Source of the DNA: Deroplatys truncata
Taxonomy: Eukaryota; Arthropoda; Insecta; Mantodea; Mantidae
DNA: 64,000 nt
NCBI GenBank assembly: GCA_030765065.1
Contig: CM060989.1
Location: forward strand, 41,407,501 to 41,471,500
Reading direction: 5' to 3'
Positions 55,774-64,000 of this stretch are shown here, one piece after another. Position 1 is the first letter of the stretch. Every line of letters starts with the position of its first letter. Below the pieces are notes generated by a model. The model was not told where the DNA came from. It was given only the letters and a program-made list of their open reading frames with translations, and searched no databases. The position numbers and the translations under genes are program-made.

Positions 55774-57037
55774 GGAGGGCGCATTGATAAGTCACTGATT
55801 GTTTTTAAAGAAAATAACAGCTTTTTTCAAAAAATCAATTTTATTTCTCAACATAGTCTCCTTTCAATTCAATACACGTTGTCCAACGTTTCTCCAATTT
55901 TTTTAAACCCTTCCAAAACATATAATTTTTCGAAGTCTGCAAAATATGAGGTTGTTTCTGCCATGATGCGTTCACTGGACGTGAATTTCTGCCCAGAAAA
56001 CCAATTTTCCAGGTTTGCGAAGAGGAAGAAGTCGCTCGGAGCCAAATCTGGAGAATATGGTGGGTGAGGTAGCAGTTCGTAGCCCAATTCCACAATTTTG
56101 CGATGCCAATGGCTGACTTGTGTACGGGTGCATTATCCTTGTGAAACAGACCATTTTCTTCACCAAATGGGATGAAGAATTAGTAATTCCTTGTGAAACT
56201 GATCCAGCATTGCGGCATAATATGAACTTGTGATCGTTTTACACTTTTTCAGGTAGTGGATGTTTATTACCCCTTGTGAATCCCAAAGGACGGTTCCATG
56301 ATTTTTTCTGCTGACGGAATGGTTTTCGCTTTCTTTGGAGCAAGTTCGCCGAAGGAAATACGCTACTTTCATTGGTTTTGATTTCGGTTGATAGTAATGG
56401 ATCCAAGTTTCATCAACCGTGATATAACGCCGCAAAAACTCATTTGGGTTGTGCTGGAACATGTTCGAACATTCTTATGAAATTGTCACACAATTCCGCT
56501 TGTTCTCAACTGTGGGCAGTCGCGGCACCCATCTTGCTGACAGCTTTCTCATACCAAAAAATTCGTGCAGAATGTTATACACCCGAGGTGTTTACCGTCT
56601 TGGCTATCTCACGGATTTTCACTCGGCAGCCTTCCAACACAATATCGTGAACTTTGTTCAGCATTTCATCTGTTGCGACGTCAACCGGCCATCCTGTGTG
56701 CACGGCATCTCTTGTGCTCGAACGGCCACATCGAAATTCTGTGAAGCACTTGTGAATCATGTCATGTGATGGAGAAGAGTCCCCATAATACTTGTTCAGC
56801 TTTTCTTCCGTTTCCTTCACCGACTTACCACGCAGAAAGCAGTGCTTTACAGAACACGAAATTCACTTTTCTCCATTTTCTACGAAGCAACACACATCTG
56901 CTTATTTTAGACGTTCTCAACAAATGACGACGAATTTCGGTGATTATACCCAGAATATGCGAGACTTGGGTGCAAGCAAGAAACCTGTGATTAGAACGCT
57001 ATCTCTCGTCAGTCATTGAATTATCAATCCGCCTTCG
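55774..57037 (-). mobile_element. Mariner element, near full length, with TIRs
   Basis: Terminal inverted repeats are visible. The left end is taggagggcgcattgataag (from about 55773). The right end, read on the minus strand, is tacgaaggcggattgataat (from about 57037). Each is flanked by TA, the known mariner target. The length of about 1.26 kb fits a complete mariner. The element carries one decayed transposase gene on the minus strand. Confidence 0.85.
55841..56876 (-). pseudogene. Mariner transposase (irritans-like), inactivated
   Basis: The gene spans about 345 codons, the usual mariner length. The start is MEKSEFRVL at 56876, then a frame break and VKETEEKLNKYYGDSSPS, FTEFRCGRSSTRDA and REIAKTV (helix-turn-helix DNA-binding region). 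KLSARWVPRL follows in another frame. The catalytic core shows TVDETWIHYY (first D), HKDNAPVHKS (second D) and YSPDLAPSDFFLFANL (third D, mariner D,D34D signature). It ends RWTTCIELKGDYVEK and a TAA at 55841. At least four frameshifts or stops inactivate it, although all three catalytic aspartates are still readable. The enzyme would cut and paste its own element at TA sites. Confidence 0.88.
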
Positions 57038-57640
57038 TAATTGGAAACCAATTAACTGTAATAGAATTTGAATGACCATACACCGCATTTTAGATGTTTC
57101 AGGAATCAATGCCGCGTACCCATTTTTCCATACCTTTTCAATATTTTCGTAATCATAATCCAGGTCTCCGACTTCAATTCTTCTTGAAATACTGAATCTC
57201 TATTATCGTCCATATTATTTTCAAACGGACCGCTTTGAGTTACGGTATTAACCATCCAAACAGCTCATCGAAAGCCTCCAAAATTATAGCTTTTACTCCT
57301 ATCCTATTATTATAACTGATGAATTGACAGCATTTCTCTATCGGAAATCGGAGGTAATGTTCGTAAAGTTCACTAGAAATGTTTATTTTTATGAATAAAT
57401 CAATGAAAATAATAAAACGCACGATCGTGCAAAAACATAGTATGAAATACATGTATGTGAAACAAATAACAGAATCTCGCAAACAGAAAGGAGTTGTCTT
57501 CTCAAACTATTCCTCGATTCTCTAGTAAAGCACTTTCTCACCTGTATCGCAATATAGTTTTTTTATTAGCTATCATGTGGATTATTTGAGAAATGCTATC
57601 GGGCGTACCCGCCAATACTCAAGGACACAAAAATGCTAGA
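57038..57640. other. Unassigned flank of the mariner
   Basis: On the minus strand short frames such as LDYDYENIEKVWKNGYAAL (about 57090-57170) and FDELFGWLIP (about 57245-57275) look mildly protein-like, but they are in different frames and I recognise no family. It might be the decayed gene or transposon into which the mariner inserted. Confidence 0.3.
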
Positions 57641-58165
57641 TCAATAGAATGCAGGAAAAAGGGATCTACGGTAAATATCGTTGGAGAAGCTCCTGCAACC
57701 GTGACAGGGCATTGCACGTAGGCCATGTAGCCCTTTGTGCTTCTAATGTGAAGGATGGATGAGGGGAGAGAACCGAAGGGCGAGACCAGATGACGGCGGA
57801 CGCAAACTTGTTCGGGGTCCCTAACGTTTCTAGATAGAACGCATCCGACGCCGTCCGTTCCCACTCACGAGCCCCTAACCGCGGCAATCCTACCCTGCTG
57901 GGTCCACCTCAGAGGCGGGTCCCAACCGACGCCAGGAAAGAAACCTTTACAACCCGCCAAACACGTTGTATGCTCCTGTAACAATGACAATGAAGTGCAT
58001 ACTGGGCATACGAAAGTCGTGGTAGAAGAAGAATCACACCAGCATTCGCCTTCCGACTCGGGGAAGCCTCGAAAAACCCATGGGTCAGAGTAGGCGATCC
58101 CATGGGATTGAACGCGGAACCTCCCGAATGCGAGTCGCACACGTGACCACAATGCCACCTCACTC
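57641..58165 (-). mobile_element. Long tRNA-headed SINE (SINE-A), reverse
   Basis: On the minus strand the head carries gcattcgggaggttccgcgt and a B-box-like gcgttcaatcccatgg (58106-58122 region), then the linker cgcctactctgacccatggg and ttcgaggcttccccgagtcg. A GC-rich body continues to about 57650, including gggacccgcctctgaggtgg and ctagaaacgttagggacccc. It is the reverse counterpart of 33.98-34.83 kb. Open frames on this strand (57619-58163) arise from the GC-rich body. Confidence 0.68.
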
Positions 58166-58204
58166 GGTAAAATGGATGAATTAATTAGTTTTAAGGTATA
58201 ATAA

Positions 58205-58425
58205 TAACAATAATGATATGTTTAATACAGGCAGAGCCGAAAATCTACGAACCGCCTGCGCGGTGTTTCTCCTGTCCGCGTCCTCGGCGTTCGTTGCCGT
58301 CTGCCGCTACCATAGACAGGCGCGAATGAGACCATACAACATTTTTAAAACTACTTTTAAAGGCTTTATTTACCAACTTTATGAAAGTTTCACAAGTGTA
58401 TATCCCTTTGTGAGTAAATAAAAAT
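58205..58425 (+). mobile_element. DDE-transposon end fragment
   Basis: From tacaggcagagccgaaaatc onward it matches 19262-19430 (tgcgcggtgtttctcctgtc, tctgccgctaccatagacag, aaggctttatttaccaactt). It is a solo end of the transposon whose transposase tail lies at 19.56-19.84 kb. No transposase sequence follows here. Confidence 0.7.
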
Positions 58426-59489
58426 AAGGTTAGATTCGAATTTGCAAAGACACCTATCTCCAGAACTATATAACATATAATATGTAGTGTACACTCTTTC
58501 AATTTAAAACTCTGGCATGAGAGCGCTCGAATCGGGTGCTTCTGTGAGAGCTCGGGACAACCAAGCTTTGTTCACAAAACTGCATACATTCTTGTAGTAG
58601 TTATGCTGGGGAACACAACTATAATCACAAAAGTATTCCGAGAAAATAATTAATATACAAGATTTCAACAGACAGATATATCAGAGCGTTTCAACACTGA
58701 ATTTTGTAACCAAAACACACTTTATTAATTTATGGTTCTCAAGTGGAGTGTGATTAAAGCTCTGATGTCTATCCCAGAATCGCTGACCGTCTCATTCTCT
58801 GCTTCTCAAGTAAAACAGAGAAATCATTAGCTCTATATCTCGTTATATTAGAGACATGGCTTCAATCAGGTTCATCCATTTTTCGATCGTCCAGAATCTG
58901 GTTTACTCATGGTGTGTAATCAGATGTTAGAAGCAAAGTTAGGAAACTTGTGTGGAAGCAAAGGGTATATCATAACATAATTGATAAGAGTTTTAATGTC
59001 AACTATTCTTCAACATCCGATTGTTGCCATTTTTCTCACTCGCCAAATCTCCACCTCGTTCAACATAACAACTTGCTTACATGAGTTACATAAAAAACTG
59101 AATTGAAATGCCTCTCTTCTTAAATGTTACAGTCTAAAACTCGCTTTAGCAGGGAGAATACCAAAAGTATAAGGAGCTATTCAATGAAACAAACGGAAGT
59201 TCGTGTGTGAAGTAGTCACATACGGCGCAGGTGTGATTCCGAGGATTCCAACTCCATCACCTCATTTGCATACAAAGTCACTGATTCTTGTACATATTAG
59301 GTTGCGTGATGCAGGCGGTTTAAGCAGTTCCTTCACATAATACTGCACAGATGAAACAATTGGTAATGCAATAATTTAAAGCCAAAGTGTTCCAGGGTAT
59401 AAGCGAAAAGTTTGATATGCTGAGTTCACATGAATCTCTCTACTCATTATTTTGATAGTAATATATTAAAAGAATGTATACAGTTTAAA
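58426..59489. other. No recognised gene or repeat
   Basis: About 1 kb of mixed composition with no long frame and no family match that I can see. Confidence 0.5.
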
Positions 59490-60896
59490 AAGCCGTCTTA
59501 GAAGAGAGTTGGTTTGGGGAGATGGGAAATGTGCTAAAAGAAATTGGCATGAGGAATATTTTCCTATTAGATAAATATAATAATAGTGGGTTTTGGAAAG
59601 AAGTGAGATTGAGGGTGGAAGACATCGAGAAACAATAGATAACTTCATTGATCTTGTATAAATTAGTTAAAAGAAACTGGGGAAGGGAGAAGTATGTAGA
59701 TATATGCAATCAATTTGGTAGAATAGGTCTTACGTGGGTGCGCTCAGGAGTAATATTACTTTCTCTACTACGTATAGTAAGTAGGGGAAGTATTGCATTC
59801 CACCCAAAAATTCGATACCGAGATTTCACCGGAAATACATGTTTTGAGACCTCCTGAATCCAAAAAAAGCATTTTTGGAAACATGTCCGTGTGTGTGTGT
59901 GTGTGTGAACAGCATAACTCAAAAACGAACAGTTGGATAAGGACCAAACTTGGTATTTAGGTTCAGTATCTTCCAGAGATGCGACACGAAGGTTTTCAAG
60001 AAAATCCCCCCACCCCAGAGTACCCTTTACATGGAACATTTTTCGAAAATTTTAATTTTCTCAAAAATGGCTCTAACGATTTTGATGAAAATATCATATG
60101 TTTAAGATAATGTCATGAGAAATGAAATGTATATCTCGAATTTTCTGGGAATGTCTCCAAACGTATTCTTCATTGTGAACGACTTTTGCATAACTGGTAA
60201 ACCATAAGAGATAGACAAAATTTTACTACACAAAAATGTAGATCGCGTTAAAATGCACAACTTATGTCATATACATATATTTTGTTGAGTGAACCGTTTT
60301 TGAGATATTGCTTGTTATTTCCTTAAATTTTCCAATACTTATACTTTTTCTCAAATTCGTTATTCATTTTTTTATGTCCTGGACATGCAAAGAGAATGGA
60401 ATGCGCCACATAGCAACCAGTGTAAAAATATTTGACTATCGCTTAAAAGCTACCATATTCCCCTTGCATCTACAAGAAAATTACCAATAAGATTGACATC
60501 TCGATATCTCGATTAACATGAAGCATATGGAGAATAAGTGTTTATAAAAATAGTTTGTACAAGAGTAGAGAAAGTCATGTGAGTGTAACACATCAGATTT
60601 TTTTAAAAAGGAATGGATATAATTGTTCGGGGAGATGTATTATGTATGATGAATTGGGTAGTATTTTCATTGGCTAATAGAATATGATAAGGTTAAAAGG
60701 TGGAGAGAGGTTATATGGAATAAAAATGGACAAGCTAAATAAAGAAATAGTAGCATTAAGAATGTTGGGAAATACAGAAGCAGAAACAATTAAAATGATG
60801 GGGACATTTTTAGGCAACATAAGGGATAAGTGGATAAGGAGCTTAAGAAAGGTACAGCAGAACGGGCACAGTTTAGAAAGTGGAGAGATGGTATAG
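59490..60896 (+). pseudogene. LINE-type retroelement C-terminal remnant, split by a CTAC element
   Basis: The left part (59490-59756) reads in sequence MGNVLKEIGMRNIFLLDKYN, GFWKEVRLRVEDIEKQ, a stop, and then in another frame LYKLVKRNWGREKYVDICNQ and FGRIGLTWVRSG. The right part (60607-60896) carries NKEIVALRMLGNTEAETIKM, then GTFLGNIRDKWIRSLRKVQQ and a stop at 60894. Composition and order are like the region after the reverse transcriptase in insect non-LTR elements, where a Cys-rich patch would fall at the break. I cannot assign a clade. Intervening 59757-60606 is a complete, young CTAC element. Confidence 0.55.
59757..60606 (+). mobile_element. CTAC element, forward, young full-length copy
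   Basis: Nearly identical to 17937-18824: the same ends (ttactttctctactacgtat and gtagagaaagtcatgtgagt, then cacatcagattttttt) and the same interior with scattered substitutions. The TG tract is shorter (59887-59907). It interrupts a retroelement coding trace, giving an empty-site reference: left flank ...aggagtaata, right flank aaaaaggaatgg... No target-site duplication is obvious. Confidence 0.92.
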
Positions 60897-61029
60897 TAGC
60901 TTTATCCCATATAAACAGCCTAGGGGTTATATATGGGAGAGCTAGAGAACAGAAGTACTAGATTTTAAGTTTTATTGTATTATTGTAATAAGGATAGAAA
61001 TAAGTATTACATTACATTGCTATTACTAA

Positions 61030-61848
61030 GAAATCTATAACACATTCACATGAATTTCTCTACCCTCTATCTTTATTAGCGGTTATAAAAACTATTCTTA
61101 CTAAAGCTTATTTTTCTATCTACTACAATTAATCTAAATAAACCTTTGCAGAAATACCGGCCTTAAATTCCATACTTTATCCATGCAATCCGACAGACAA
61201 CTAAAATCGACGAGACTAAATGACAAGTAATAACAATTTGAACCTTTAATAATGGATATCTCAGAAACGGCTTATGCCACAAGAAAACTTATTTCAATTA
61301 AATTCTGTGTTTTAAAGAGATCTTCATTTGTTGTATGGTAAGTTTCGTCGATCGCTTAACGTTTACAAGTTATAAAAGATTATACAAAACTCCTTCAGAA
61401 TGAAGAGGACCTCATAAGCTGTTACCAGAAAATTCAAGATATGTATTTTATTTTTCATATAAATATCTTTAATGTAGATATTTTAATCCAAAGTGTTACA
61501 GCAATTTTTTGTAAGAAAATCACGTTTTTCGCAAAATGTTCCGCGTAAAGGGTAGTTGGGTTTGGAGATTTTGTTGAAAATCTTCGTGTCGTATCCTCGG
61601 AAGAAATTAAACCGAATAGCAAGTTTGGTATTCTTCCGACTTTTCGTTTTTTAGTTATGCTGTTCACAGACATTTAGACACGCAGACACACAGACACGCA
61701 CACGGACATGTTTTATAGAAATGCCTTATTTGGATTCAGGGCGCCTCAAAACATGTATTTCCGGTGAAATCTCGACATCGAACTTTTGGGTAGAATGCAA
61801 TACTTCCCCTACTTACTATACGTAGTACAGAAAGCTAAAAGGAACGTT
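61030..61848 (-). mobile_element. CTAC element, reverse full-length copy
   Basis: From taacacattcacatgaattt through a small deletion near 61160 (tagcgtccagttc block lost) to a CA-rich tract at 61673-61703 and the terminus ctatacgtagtacagaaagc near 61816-61835. Confidence 0.85.
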
Positions 61849-61854
61849 AAGATT

Positions 61855-62704
61855 TTTAAAAATCTGATGTGATACATTCACAGGAATTTCTCTAACTTCT
61901 ATCTTTATTAGTCGATATAGGAACTATTCTTACTAAAGCTTATTTTTCTATCTAATACATTTTCATCCAAACAAACCTTTGCGGAAATAGCTACATTACA
62001 CATTTCATTATAAATAGAAAGAGAACAGCGATAGTTAAAATTTTAAGAATTGAACGCTATATGCTACTTTAAAATACCCTACTGTTTCCATGCAATCGCG
62101 ACAAGGAAACTTAAAATCGATGAGACTTGAAAAGAATGATAAGTATTGTACAATTCGAACCTTTAATAAGGGATGTCTCAGAAACGGCTTATGCCACGGA
62201 AAATCTTATTTTAAGTAAACCGTGTGTTTTAAAGAGATCTATATTTTTGTGTAGTACGTTTTCGTCTGTCGCTTAACGTTTACCACTTTATAACTTATAC
62301 TAAATTCCTTCAGAACGAAGAGGACTTCACAGCCTATTCCCAGAAAGTTCATTATATACATTTTATTTTTATGTAAATATTTTTAGTATGTGATATTTTA
62401 ATCAAAGTAGTTAAACTCATTTTTTAAAAAAATCAAAATTTTCGAAAACTGTTCCATGTAAAGGGTAGTTGAGGGTGGGGAGATTTTCTTGTAAATCTTT
62501 GTGTCGCATTTTTGGAAGATACCGAACCTAAATACTAAGTGTGGTATTTATCCAACTTTTCATTTTTGATCTATGCTGTTTACACACAAACCTTTTCCTG
62601 AAAATGCGTTTTTTAGATTCAGGGGGCCTAAAATGTTTATTTCCGTCGAGATCTGTATAGAAGTTTTTGGTGGAATGCAATACCTCCTCTATGCAGTATG
62701 TAAG
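61855..62704 (-). mobile_element. CTAC element, reverse full-length copy
   Basis: Clean far terminus aaaatctgatgtgatacatt at 61859, complete interior, short CA remnant, and a degenerate near terminus ctctatgcagtatgtaag at 62687. Arranged head-to-tail with the preceding copy about 7 bp away. Confidence 0.83.
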
Positions 62705-62809
62705 CAAATACAATGGTAAAATATATATATCAAATCAAAGGAGGAAATCTTAATAACTAAGACTGTACAAAGAACTGAAAACATAAACCTTTTTTTGCTA
62801 TTTTCGAGA

Positions 62810-62930
62810 TGGTTCTGAAGCAACGTCTGATTCTCATTCTGGAAGTCACGTTCGATTTCCGTCGACCACACACACAGACCTTGGGCTTTTCAGGTTTTAC
62901 GTGGTCGGTATGGTAGAATTGAAGAAACCC
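62810..62930 (+). mobile_element. SINE-A head and linker fragment
   Basis: The B-box-like cgttcgatttccgtcgacca at 62849-62868 is followed by cacacagaccttgggctttt and tttacgtggtcggta, as in the SINE at 6.66-6.74 kb. The body is absent. Confidence 0.55.
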
Positions 62931-63054
62931 CAAAATCTTAATATAAACCCAATGTATCATATATGATGCACAACCCCTAAAACACCCTTGATCTCCTCCC
63001 TCAAAATTAAAACAGAATTTTATCTCCTGAATATTCGTGTTATTTTAGTCTTTA

Positions 63055-63260
63055 ATAACACATCTTGGGTGGTTAGACCTCTCGCCTCCCACCAAGGCGG
63101 CCCGGGTTCTATCCCAGGAAACTGTATGTGGGATTTGTGGTGGACGAAGCGGTGGCTGGGCTGGTTGTCTCTGGTTTCCTCCGCCATTCATTCTACCAAC
63201 CTTTCCTGTCCTCAATTTCACCGTCATTTTATATCATCTCCTTCCTTATTATCATACCAG
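63055..63260 (+). mobile_element. tRNA-headed SINE fragment, forward
   Basis: The head is cttgggtggttagacctctc, then gcggcccgggttctatccca (63099-63118), with A- and B-box-like motifs. The linker reads tgtatgtgggatttgtggtg and gctggttgtctctggtttcc, then a pyrimidine-rich stretch like that behind the head of the 34.0 kb copy. The open frames over it are not genes. Confidence 0.6.
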
Positions 63261-64000
63261 CTTCAGCTGATCACAAATTCCGGCTTTTCTATCCGATCCA
63301 AAAGCCTCCTCCTCCCAATATTTTCATTTTTTGGGCAAATGTGTTATATTTCGATCAGAGAAACGCATTAAGTATACAAATATAAATATAACTGCTGAAT
63401 TTATCTTGGGTCTCTAAATCTATGCCCTCGCCTTAAATCTGTATGAGTAATGGATAGAAGTTTTAGCAATTACGGACTTAAAATTTTCTCTCCTAAACAC
63501 ACATAACACAAAATCCAGACGTTAAGGAAAAACTGAATGGCACAAAGTAGTTGCTTAGAGAAAATCCGAAGTTCACGTAAATGGAAGAGTAAGACACATG
63601 AATAATGAGTAGTGTAAGGGAACATATTTGGAAATGTAACAGTTCCTTACAGCATTTCCTTTATGGAGCATTAGTAGCGCGCTACGAGTATACAAATGGC
63701 GTTGTATAAATTTAAATTTTATTTGCTGTTGTCTTGGCGAAGTAAAATTTCTCTCCTTTGCCGCTCCCACCGAAGTAAACAGTGGTCGCATTACTCCGCT
63801 GAAATATGCAATGTAAATGTTGTCGGTACTGCTGCCGGATCATCAGTCAGCCCTTGTTTTCTTTCTTCTCTTTCTTTCAGCAAGCCGCAAACAGAACTTC
63901 TCCTCTTCTTCTTTGAGTTTTTTTAAGAAAACGGAGACGCCCAAAGGATTTTTCTTGTTATTTTTCAATTCCGCTTTTTATTTTTATTTAAATTGGTCGG
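63261..64000. other. No recognised gene or repeat
   Basis: AT-rich to the window end. Overlapping short frames at 63573-63926 show no domain; the last 130 bp are T-rich. Confidence 0.45.

Noticed and set aside
57060-57290. Minus-strand protein-like scraps next to the mariner
   Set aside because: Readable only by switching frames every 15-20 codons and matching no family that I know; recorded as unassigned.
57619-58163. Overlapping minus-strand open frames of 70-100 codons
   Set aside because: They fall in the GC-rich long SINE with a tRNA head, and are frame-shifted relative to each other without domain content.

Overview
The window reads as intergenic or intronic DNA from an arthropod nuclear genome, most likely an insect with a large, repeat-rich genome. 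It is AT-rich, has no long open reading frame, and is packed with decayed transposons. There is an irritans-type mariner, several Tc1/IS630-like DDE transposase remnants of the kind common in insects, tRNA-headed SINEs, non-LTR retrotransposon tails, simple repeats and two minisatellites. I cannot name the species. No intact host gene is visible. The best host-coding candidates are a possible 108-nt cassette exon near 33.4 kb and a short F-box-like reading frame near 46.7-47.0 kb on the minus strand.

The dominant component is one dispersed, non-coding family, called here the CTAC element. It is about 750-950 bp long and I find about 30 copies or fragments in both orientations, making up roughly a third of the window. 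Its ends carry the inverted motif ACTTTCTCTAC / GTAGAGAAAGT. One end has a near-palindrome around CTACTACGTATAGTAAGTAG, the other ends in CACATCAGATTTTT, and the interior has a variable (TG)n tract. Copies near 17.9 kb and 59.8 kb are nearly identical, so the family was active recently. Some copies are fused head-to-head or tail-to-tail, and two loci consist only of paired termini.

Layout: 0-5 kb holds a transposase tail, a CTAC element split by a SINE, a second CTAC copy and a 65-bp minisatellite. 6-16 kb holds many CTAC copies, SINEs and a minisatellite of about 120 bp. 17-24 kb holds CTAC copies, two remnants of one DDE transposon family and a 1.6-kb head-to-head CTAC palindrome. 24.7-27.2 kb is DDE transposase sequence broken by insertions, one of which carries a heat-shock-element array. 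28-35 kb holds a CTAC copy with an internal insertion, rearranged mariner pieces, SINEs and the candidate exon. 36-50 kb holds CTAC copies plus four alternating copies of another repeat of about 1 kb, and a LINE tail. 51-64 kb holds CTAC copies, an LTR-like insertion, a near full-length dead mariner, SINEs, and a LINE tail split by a young CTAC copy.

Nothing here works as an operon or pathway. What the window records is a history of nested insertions. All family assignments come from reading conserved motifs by eye and have not been checked by database search.
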